Assembly: GCF_000208745.1 (NCBI RefSeq)
Contig: NC_030851.1
Span: 16,496,784-16,560,783 of the forward strand
Reading direction: 5' to 3'
DNA: 64,000 nt
DNA from: Theobroma cacao
Lineage: Eukaryota; Streptophyta; Magnoliopsida; Malvales; Malvaceae
In this document: positions 56,464-64,000 of the stretch, one piece after another
Numbering within the stretch: position 1 is the stretch's first letter
How the letters are laid out: each line of letters begins with the position of its first letter
Program-made: the position numbers and the translations under genes
The notes under the pieces: generated by a model
Told to the model about the DNA's origin: nothing
The model's input: only the letters and a program-made list of their open reading frames with translations
Databases searched by the model: none

Positions 56464-57209
56464 GGTATAGAGTTGATTGTTTATGCTTGTTTAAAGGTTT
56501 TCCAAAGGTAAAAAGTTTTCTAAAGGTTATGTAACTTGTTTCCATGCAAATGCTATTTAAAATGTGTTTAAATATTCATGAACTTTATGATTCAATGGTT
56601 TATGAATGGCATGAGATTATCCCTTGGCTTGTCTCCTTCCCGGATCTAGTCACCGAGTCTTTGTGACTCACGTTATTTTTCCTATTTTTTTTTGTTTCAA
56701 ATAAGTAATGACACTCTTTTACTAGTAGCCAATGTCACAAATTCGTGATTTGTTTATTCTTCATTGGTAAGTGTTTAGTAGTCACTTGATGCCTAGTGAG
56801 TCATGTCATGTTCCACTAACGAGTCGGTCTTTATTTTTTAGTTTCTTTATATACCTGTTTATACTCAAATGTTGAGCCTTGGAATGGAAAAATTATTTTC
56901 ATAAGATTATGTGAGTATTATGATTGATGGCCCACAAGCCTATATGAGCACTTGGGGTGCCTTTATAGATTTTATGTTAATTGTATTAGGTACACAGTTA
57001 ATGAATGAGAAACATGTACATTTTTTATATTGAGAAGTCCATAATCATATACTTACACCTATGCATGGATGTTTATGTTTACATTTATCTATGCTTATAT
57101 GTGATTAATGATTGACTAAGGTTAAGAGGCTTGCTTAGACTTAGTGGGCCATACTTATCTAGATCTATGCATTTGTCATGATCCCTTCAAGAAATGGGAT
57201 GTGACAAAG

Positions 57210-57222
57210 TTGGTATAAGAGA
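57210..57222 (+). other. Primer-binding site of element F (decayed)
   Basis: TTGGTATAAGAGA lies three bases after the LTR end TGTGACA. It differs by a few bases from TTGGTATCAGAGC, the tRNA-iMet type. It supports the LTR boundary and + orientation. Confidence 0.75.
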
Positions 57223-57479
57223 ACTAGGGTTATAAAGTCTTAAGATTTCTTTAGTTGTTAGGTAAAAGTTTGGAGTTGTATATAGAAATCTTGTTTTTGT
57301 TTTGTGTATCCAATCATAAATAGAGAAAGGGAAACCCACATATAATTCTTTATCTGTTTAACCCCTTTATGCTTAAAAGATATGTCTAGTATTATTGTAA
57401 GTCTATAATGTTGAGTCTTACAGTATACGTTGCTCTTATTTGAGTGAGATATTTCGTCTTGGACACGAGTTAGTGCTAA

Positions 57480-58865
57480 AGACGTGATAGAGCGTGACGC
57501 TCCCACGGAGACCACTGATAGACCACATATGCCTACCATTAAAGGTTGTGACAGACACAGCAAGGCCATCAATTTGAGGAGGATTGATGCCCTTGTCAGT
57601 GCATAAATAGAGAGATAGGGCCCCGAGGTAGTAGTTGAGAGACAGGCTCCGGATGTTGTAGCATCCTCAGCTAGGGTAGTGAAGTTAGAGAATTTAATCA
57701 TCAGTTTACAAGGAGTCAGTCAGATTATTAGCTACTAGCTCAAGAGATATTACATTAGAGGAGACGAGGTGAAGGCCACCTTACTATTTAAGCCTCTATT
57801 GGAGCATAGAGTCATGATAATCACCAACAGTCTGGAATTGCCAAGGTTGTATTTAAGGTTTCGCTGTTAGAGTTTATGAGGTTGAGATCTCCATGATTTT
57901 CAGGATTTGATACATTGGAGGATGCTCAAGAGTTCTTAGATGAGATTTTAGTGATATGTAATGCTTTGAGTTGCACCAGCACCAAATCAGTTCAGTTTGT
58001 CATCTTTAGACTCAATAAGGTAGCTTGAGAGTGGTATGAGATGTTGCTTAGTGATAAGGCAATCGATGCTGCTTCGATGACTTGGGATGAGTTCAACATG
58101 GCATTCTTAGAGCGTTTCTTGCCAAATAGCATGCGAGAGGCTAAAGCACATGAGTTTGAGACTTTAGTACAAACACTAGGCATGTTAGTGGTAGAGTACA
58201 GTGTAAAGTTCACTGAATTGGCTAAGTATGCTCCCTACTTGATCATTAAGGAGAAGATGTGGACCTAGAGATTCATGAATAGATTGTCAAGGCCTTTATA
58301 TAGGGTTGTAGCATCGCATGAGTTCACTAGCTACTTCAAAGTGGTGAACTACGCTCAAAGGTTAGATCTGAAGAATGTCGAGGGTCGATAAATGGACCTT
58401 GGCCCAAGTGGGCCAAGACTGGAAGCTGCTAGGGTTGTAAAGATTTATTAGGCCGAAAAAGCCATCAGAAAGGTTCAGAGGGATCACATCAGAGGAAATC
58501 TATTGATGGAGAAGGAACTAGTCAAGACCACAAAATGGCTCCACCTTAGGGATAGTAGGGTGCTAGATAGAGTTATCCTCTTTTTTCTCCATGTTCTATT
58601 TACGGTAGGAATCATTAAGGGCGGTGCATGCAAGACTCCACCTCGTGTTATACTTGTGGACAACTTAGGCACTATTATAAGGAGTGTTTTTCAAGTCATT
58701 CATCTCAGGGAGATACTTAAGGACACACCTAACCAGCTTTACCACCCCCACTTATTGCTACACAACTTATCTAGGGCATTGGAAGAAGTAGAGGTAGAGG
58801 TATTGGTATAACTACTCAAGGTAAAACTTCAGGATCTAGATCTAAAACACAAGGTACTACTGGTC
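57480..58865 (+). pseudogene. Element F gag with CCHC zinc knuckle (decayed)
   Basis: The gag domain sense begins near 57900 ('FSGFDTLEDAQEFLDEI') and continues through the open piece 58041-58268 ('MTWDEFNMAFLERFLPNSMR', 'FETLVQTLGMLVVEYSVKFT', 'ELAKYAPYL'). This is the Retrotrans_gag signature of Ty3/gypsy elements. A zinc knuckle lies near 58646-58690 ('CYTCGQLRHYYKEC', CX2CX4HX4C intact). It has several stops and frame shifts. The open minus-strand frames here are artefacts. Confidence 0.88.
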
Positions 58866-58904
58866 GTGGGTAAGCCAAAGTTTATGCATTGACCCCATAG
58901 GATG

Positions 58905-59250
58905 CATAAGCATCAAATGCCGTTGTTATAGGTATTCTACCAATCTGTTATATTGATGAACGTATGTTGTATGACCATGGCGTTATGCATTCTTTTGTTT
59001 CTCCATACTTTGTATTTAGATTGCGTACAGAGCGCTCTAAGATGGAGCAAGATTTAATGGTGAGCACATCCTTGAAAGAAGTGGTTGTGGCGTGCTATGA
59101 GTTTAGAAATTGTGTAGTCTTAATTAGGAGTAAGGACACCATGGCAAATCTAGTTTTGTTGGACATGTTAGAGTTTGACTTGATATTGGGTATGGACTAG
59201 TTGTCACCTAACTATGCGAACGTTGATTGTCACTATAAGGTGGTTGATAA
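58905..59250 (+). pseudogene. Element F protease remnant
   Basis: The frame reads 'LYDHGVMHSFVSPYFVFRL', matching the gypsy protease block LFDSGATHSFIS with the catalytic Asp kept but the Ser and Gly context changed. It continues to 'LVLLDMLEFDLILGMD', then a stop, then 'NYANVDCHYKVV'. The last is the usual sequence between protease and reverse transcriptase. The sense stops at about 59250. Confidence 0.85.
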
Positions 59251-60235
59251 CTTTATTTTATAGAGTTATCTTGTATTCTTTTGAGCTTAAAAATGACTAA
59301 TGTCCTATTATTTTTAATTAATTTAGGACTTATTTTTACATTTTTCTTAGTATTTACTTTATGCACGCTTTAGTAGTTTAATTAAGTAATTTGAGTTCAT
59401 TTTCATGTTATTAAGTTTTGTTTGTACCTTCTATTGATTGTGCTAAATGTTGGTGAAGCTGCAAAAGAGCTCAGAAGTCAAATTTGCAAAGGATCATACA
59501 CGTTTGTTTCGATTGACTTTAGACCATGCTGTAGTAATTAGAACATATCTTGAGCTACAAAACTTTGATTAACACAATCCTTGGACCTATGGAAAGCTAA
59601 GAGGAAAAGCTGAAACTTTGATGTTTAGTATTGAACCCATTTTAGAAGGGATCATGGTAAGAGATGTAGAGCAAATGGACTAACTGCAATTATAATACCT
59701 CATACTTTGATATGGTGACTAATAAAAACTTACTGGATGCCAATTGAGGTTAATTATGATGTTCAGAAATGATGAAAGCTGAAAAGAATAATTTGGGATA
59801 AATATTCCGCACATGAGGAAATAATAATAAAATAATGATATTTTTATTGGATAAGAATATGTGAGATAAAAAGTGTTTTGGAAATCAATTGAGGCCTAAT
59901 AAGGTATTTTGGGTACCAAGGGGACAAGAGGAGATAAAAGGAAATTTTTAAAATAAAATAATATTAAAATATTAATATTTTATTCAGTGTCAAAATCTTT
60001 CATGAAAAAGGAGTATATGGTCAATCTAAGTGGGGGAGAAGAAGAATGAGAGAATTTTGGAGAAAAATGACGTTAATGGGACAACGTGTCTTTATTAAGT
60101 AAAGATAGGGCGGGTAAATAAATATTTTAAATATTATGGAGACACTGCGTTGGAGTACAAACTTTATACTTTGTTTGTACATGTGTAAAAGAAGGTAATA
60201 AGGAAATTGGAGTTAAATGAATGTTGGGAGGACTA
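59251..60235. other. Unassigned repeat-like sequence between F and the next LTR
   Basis: No coding domain is seen. Words such as 'gctaaatgttggtgaagctg' and 'tcttgagctacaaaactttg' are of a kind seen in plant LTRs. It may be the 5' part of an LTR that continues into the G1-like LTR to the right, but I could not align it with the 5' part of the 4031-6651 copy. Confidence 0.45.
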
Positions 60236-61270
60236 AATTAAAATGGAAGGAAACAAAAAGGGACAAAACGATCATTTTGCATCTCGAGTTAAAATTTTTA
60301 AGTTTTTATGAACCCGAGCATTTCTAGACCCTTATGGACCTTGTCTCAGTGTCAAAGAAGTAAAAAGATTGTATAAAGGCAATGGAAAAATAAAATGACA
60401 TAGTTAAGGGTATTTTGGTAATTTTGCTAGAAATGGATAAACTAAAGCCATAAAAATCTAAGTTTCTAGGATGTTCTTTAAATTTCCAACACTTCTTCTT
60501 CTTCTCCTTCCTCTCCCATGTTCTCTCACTCCCCCATGGAAGCTTGCCTTGAATTTTCATATATTTCCTTGAATTAACCTAGATTTTTCATGTTTTTGTG
60601 TACCCTTTCACAGAGTTCTTTGTGCTCTTCTAATTTTTCACCATAAAACCCTCAAAAACCTTTCCTTATTACACTCTCTCGCTAGCTGGACGTTCTAGAA
60701 AGAGAAAGTGAGATTTTCATGATAGTTTGAAAGCTTTTGGAAAAAGAAATTCGATTGTAAAGCTACCAAGGTGAGTAGTGAAACGGAGTTGATTTCTTTT
60801 TAGTTGTTGAGAATGGCTAGTGGCTAGATCGGTGAATGTTTTTTAGTTGAGGTGGGTTATTCATTATAGTGTGACTAGAATAGTGAAAATATATAGTCAC
60901 TTAATGGTAGATGGAAGCTAGTTAAAAATAACTAGCAAAACATGATTTAGTGGATAGCTTTTAGAACTATAATTATGCAAATCGGGTTGGTTGTGATGTT
61001 GTTGTGATGGTAGGTCCCAACGAGGCCCCACAGTTCTATTTGGACCATTAGTGGAGGTTGGAGTAGAGTAAAGATTCAACAAATATCGGTGAGTGAACCT
61101 GCACTAAAATGTTTTAGGTAGATGTACATACGTTTGAGCGAACCACTTGAACTGTTTAAATTATCTTTTCTTCAAAATGTGGGAACAAGCCTTTAGTGAA
61201 ATATTTTTGTGATGTGGAACATGATTGTGATGAATCTAGGTATTTTTATATGACGCTGATATGTATATAA

Positions 61271-61277
61271 AGATATA

Positions 61278-61317
<40 letters not shown>

Positions 61318-61500
61318 AAGTAGTTTTGTATAATTGATGTAACCGTGCATGTGCAGAGTGGGCAGTGCACATGCCAGTTGAGTGACAATNATATATATAT
61401 ATATTATATATATATATATATATATTGTTAAGTAGTTTTGTATAATTGATATTACCGTGCATGTGCGTAGTGGGCAGTGCACATGCCGGTTGAGTGATAA
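61271..61500 (+). repeat. Tandem duplication of about 115 bp with AT runs and an undetermined base
   Basis: The unit 'tgttaagtagttttgtataa'-type sequence followed by 'accgtgcatgtgc' and 'gggcagtgcacatgcc' occurs twice (about 61312-61388 and 61425-61500), each preceded by an AT run. The single N at 61390 is at the junction, inside an AT run, and probably marks a sequencing or assembly difficulty. Confidence 0.85.
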
Positions 61501-61559
61501 TGTAGCTGCTCGTTGCGAGGGTTGTCCTCTATGAGTGGAGCCACCGTTGAAAGAGGAAA

Positions 61560-61850
61560 GGGCTGCTTGTAGAGAGGGTCGTCCCCTACAAGTGGAGCCA
61601 CCCATAGTGACAAAGTTGGTATCAGAGCAAAAGGTTGTAACTCGATCCCTGAGAACTCTCGCGTGTAAATAGTAACGAAGCATGACTCTCCGTCCAGGGG
61701 CTTGTAGAGAGGGTAGTCCCCTATGAGTGTTCTAATAGGTACCCTTTGTTGCCACCATTGAAGAAGGAAAGGGTTGATTTTAGAAAGGGTCGTCCCCTAC
61801 GAGTGGAGTCACCCCTAGTGACAGACTTGGTATCAAAGCTCTAGGTTTAG
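61560..61850 (+). repeat. Duplicated block with primer-binding-site-like sequence
   Basis: The sequence 'gagggtcgtcccctacaagt', then 'ggagccaccc..tagtgacaaagt' and TGGTATCAGAGC (61617-61628), recurs 211 bp on as 'gggtcgtcccctacgagtgg' ... 'tagtgacagact' and TGGTATCAAAGC (61828-61839). A TGACA + 3 bases + TTGGTATCAGAGC arrangement is what an LTR-end/primer-site junction looks like, yet here it lies inside an LTR. Confidence 0.75.
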
Positions 61851-62200
61851 TTGAATCCTAGAGATTTTTGTGTGGTCAGCGGAGTTGTTAGAGTCCGTGT
61901 AGAGTCTTGTCCTTAGATTGTGGGTGCGCAATGCAAGTCAAGGACAGGAGGCTACATAAGCCCCTACTTCATTAGAAATCTGCCTGTTTTTATGATGTAT
62001 TAATGGATGATGCCATTATGAATGTATGATTGGGTTTTATGAATCGTTTTCCAAGAAATGGTATTTGAACATTTCGAGCTTTGGATTTTAAAGCAATAAG
62101 GATTAATGTATAAGATCAATTAAGTAGGCTTGCTTGGGCTTAGTGGGCTGAGCCCATTAGGCCTGTGCACCGGTCATGGCTAAAAAATTGAGCTGTGACA

Positions 62201-62770
62201 ATAATAGATTGTACAGTGCAAGATAGCAAGTTTCTCGCTGCAGCGAGATCCCATTTTGGCTGCATCTAAATTTTCAACCATCCTTATCACTTCCAGTCAG
62301 AGACTTTCTAGCTGTAGCGAGATCCATTTTGGCTGCAGTGAGATTTATTTTGGCTACAGTGAGAATCCAATTTAGCTACAGTCAAAACACGTCATTTAAT
62401 GAGAAACTTTTGCACGTGTTTTTGAGTTAAGAATATGGAGTTTTTGAAAAAAAGAGGCAAAAAGAAAACTTTTTACAAAAGAGGAAAAGAAAAGGAAAAA
62501 GAATTTTTTGGGGATTTTTCAATCATCTAATCGAGCTCATCTTTCTCTCACTAGTTCTATTTCTTTCTCTTTCTCTTAATTTTTTTTTGTGGAAATGAAT
62601 ATTTTTCTAGAAATGTTGGATTTTGTTATAAATATGTGTAAGTATGAGCACTACAAGCCAATTTATGGTTGTATAAGAATTACAACTTTGAGATATTCAT
62701 GTATGACATTTTGTTATTCATAATAACATTGAGGTAGTTCTTTATCCATAAATTTGTGATTTAATTACTT
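62201..62770 (+). mobile_element. Repeat fragment with TCTCGCTGCAGCGAGA palindromes
   Basis: Directly after the G1-like LTR end there is a perfect TCTCGCTGCAGCGAGA (about 62232) and five or more decayed copies up to 62380 ('ttggctgcagtgagattta', 'ttggctacagtgagaatcc'). The rest is AT-rich and unassigned. It is probably a piece of another G1-like LTR, since the motif is shared, but I could not align the flanks. Confidence 0.5.
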
Positions 62771-62774
62771 TTTG

Positions 62775-63334
62775 TACTTATGTAGATAAAGCCCATGGAC
62801 CTATATATGCCTTGTAAAGGAATTGTATTGGGATACATTTATGAGATCCTTATTCATCAAAGCATTAATCCTAAAAGTTCCTGATCATTGAATTATTGAG
62901 ACGGGGCATTAATAATACTCAAAGATCAGTACATGTTATGTTCCTTTCTTGTGATGTAAGCAACTGCTTTTTTAGATTGAAGTATAGAGATACTTGGAAC
63001 TAACATGTGGGTGCTAGCCATGATAGAATGAATTCAATGAACATGACCTGCAGTGAGAAGTGTATTTGGTACCTCACTCAAGTGTCCATGCAATACTTCT
63101 CATGTGTCAGTTGTGTAAGTATCCCTTAAACTTAAGACATTAGGTTGTTTTATATGTGGAGTACTATATTTTGATTTCATCCCTATAAGTGCCTAACAAA
63201 GGACGCCAAAACATGATTTTTTTGGATATAGTATGAAGCATATTAAGGCAAATGAGTGGTCAAGATAGGAATCATCACCCTAAGAGATTTAAAGGGAAAT
63301 ATCTCATTAGTTCTTGGTTGACATTAATTTAATC
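62775..63334 (+). mobile_element. Fragment of A/B-family LTR
   Basis: This aligns with about 51550-52100 of element B's 3' LTR ('gataaagcccatgg..tatatgccttgtaaagg', 'gagtactatattttgatttcatccctataagtgccta' sense, 'gcaaatgagtggtcaagata'). It is broken at 63334/63335 by a G2 LTR end. Its left boundary is uncertain. Confidence 0.8.
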
Positions 63335-64000
63335 TGTCACGACCCGGTACTCCCTTCGAGCCCGTGACAACCGTCACGATATCTCGATAGACATTCATTA
63401 CCCGGAATGTCAACCGAAATCTCGTAAAGCTCTTGCATCAATTTTATGTCTCCCTTGTGAGCAATAGTTACTAAGTATCATGTTTTAAGGGAATATAAAC
63501 TATTTTTAAATAAAAAATAAACAAAAAGTAATTCCTACCACATAGGGGTATTTTAGTCATTTTTACCCAAAAATTTTGAAACCTGGTGAAAATACAGCAT
63601 ACGATCGAAAAATGTACATTTCTTATCTAAAAATAATTTTAGTAGTCTAAATCATCCATTTAAAATGAAATTATGGCTAATCAAACTAAATAAAAATATT
63701 AAATAAAATAATCCATTTTCTTATAAAACAATATTTATAGAATTCTGCATAAATAATTTTTGTAGCGTAAGAGCAAAATAAATGCATATATATAATAGCA
63801 CACTAAACCAGGTATACAAAAATATTCTACAATGACATGTGGACCCCAATATAATTGAAAATATACAAGACTATAAACCTTCGATTTCTAAGGATGCAAA
63901 TCCAAAAGCAATCATTGACAAAATCGACTGTCTACAAACTGTCTTGAGCCTGAAATGGTTAAAAAAAAAAGATGTGAGTTTTATGAACTCAGTGAGTAAG
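63335..64000 (-). mobile_element. G2 Gypsy-type LTR, partial, running off the window
   Basis: It opens TGTCACGACCCGGTACTCCC and aligns with the first ~670 bp of the G2 solo LTR at 9071-9740, including 'acattcattacccggaatg' against 'acattcgttacctgaaatg' and 'tgaactcagtgagtaa' at the end. The minus orientation is inferred as for the other copy. The left flank 'taatc' (63330-63334) should be the target copy. Confidence 0.85.

Larger units (their letters stand above)
54235..57206 (+). mobile_element. 5' LTR of Gypsy element F
   Basis: This 2972-bp LTR runs from TGTGAAATCCC to GGGATGTGACA. It has two clusters of the palindrome ATCTATCGATAGAT (54434-54625 and 56354-56463). Two adjacent diverged direct copies, about 180 bp each, lie between 55370 and 55740 (block 'tttatgtttgaagtccact', 'gcttgatatgttgatacatg'). 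A 'tcaccgagtctttgtgactcac' block (56649-56672) is shared with the G1 and G2 LTRs. Confidence 0.85.
54235..59250 (+). mobile_element. Gypsy retrotransposon F, truncated
   Basis: The 5' LTR (54235-57206) is followed by a primer-binding site, a decayed gag with zinc knuckle and a decayed protease. The Gypsy sense ends near 59250, after 'DLILGMD' and 'NYANVDCHYKVV', where unrelated repeat sequence begins. Reverse transcriptase, integrase and the 3' LTR are absent. Its LTR shares its start (TGTGAAATC) and end ('gaggcttgcttagacttagt'...'TGTGACA') with the G1 LTRs, so they are related families. Confidence 0.85.
60236..62200 (+). mobile_element. G1-like Gypsy LTR, start uncertain, rearranged
   Basis: From about 60245 it aligns with 4230-5290 of the G1 solo LTR ('ggtcattttgcatatcgagt' against 'gatcattttgcatctcgagt', 'gacttt/accttgtctcag', the CTT-rich leader, 'ggtgagtaat/tgaa', 'caacgaggcc'). 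The end ('gtgcaccggtcatggc', ..AGCTGTGACA) matches the G1 end. Between them the middle is different: it holds a tandem duplication, an ambiguous base at 61390, and two primer-site-like sequences. So it is a recombined or diverged member, not a simple copy. Confidence 0.75.

Noticed and set aside
57258..57701. 147-codon minus-strand frame
   Set aside because: It overlaps the leader and gag of element F in antisense and shows no domain.

Overview
The window looks like nuclear DNA of a eudicot plant, probably a rosid. It is AT-rich. It has three intron-bearing or long plant genes, a miR394-target F-box gene of a land-plant-specific type, and dense plant-type LTR retrotransposons whose primer-binding sites match the initiator methionine tRNA. 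The species cannot be fixed from sequence alone.

Layout. (1) 1-20674 is a nest of LTR retrotransposons. A Copia element (D, + strand, 3' LTR at 19271-20674) was split by a second Copia element (C, - strand, 5' LTR at 15738-17103). C was split by a third, gag-type element (A, - strand, 5' LTR 3698-8388). A was split by Gypsy-type LTRs (1-1093 and a complete solo LTR at 4031-6651). Two further solo LTRs sit in C (9071-12049) and in D (17461-18560). All three solo LTRs have 5-bp target duplications with one mismatch each. (2) 20675-46929 is the gene-bearing interval. It holds a DnaJ/DUF3444 protein gene (24114-26528, +), a decayed LINE (27960-32102, -), MITE-like repeats with a decayed RPL24 fragment, a RAMP4/SERP-type ER membrane protein gene (34951-36067, +, three exons) and the F-box gene LCR (41484-37238, -, two coding exons). 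(3) 46930-64000 is again retrotransposon territory. It holds a + strand sister of A (B, 46935-53328), a LINE fragment, a truncated Gypsy element (F, 54235 to about 59250) and several LTR pieces up to the right edge.

The host genes are unrelated in function but each carries a readable regulatory clue. LCR keeps a 20-nt miR394 site. The RAMP4-type gene has a textbook endoplasmic-reticulum stress element (CCAAT-N9-CCACG) about 95 bp upstream of its TATA box, as expected for an unfolded-protein-response target. The DnaJ protein has an N-terminal J domain and a C-terminal DUF3444.

The most unusual signal is architectural. Several unrelated LTR families (Gypsy and Copia) each carry a cluster of short palindromes at the same relative place in the LTR, but the palindrome sequence differs between families: TCTCGCTGCAGCGAGA, ATCTATCGATAGAT, TTAGTCGACTAA, and GGATCGACC-type. 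No CRISPR array, rRNA, tRNA or bacterial-type feature was seen.
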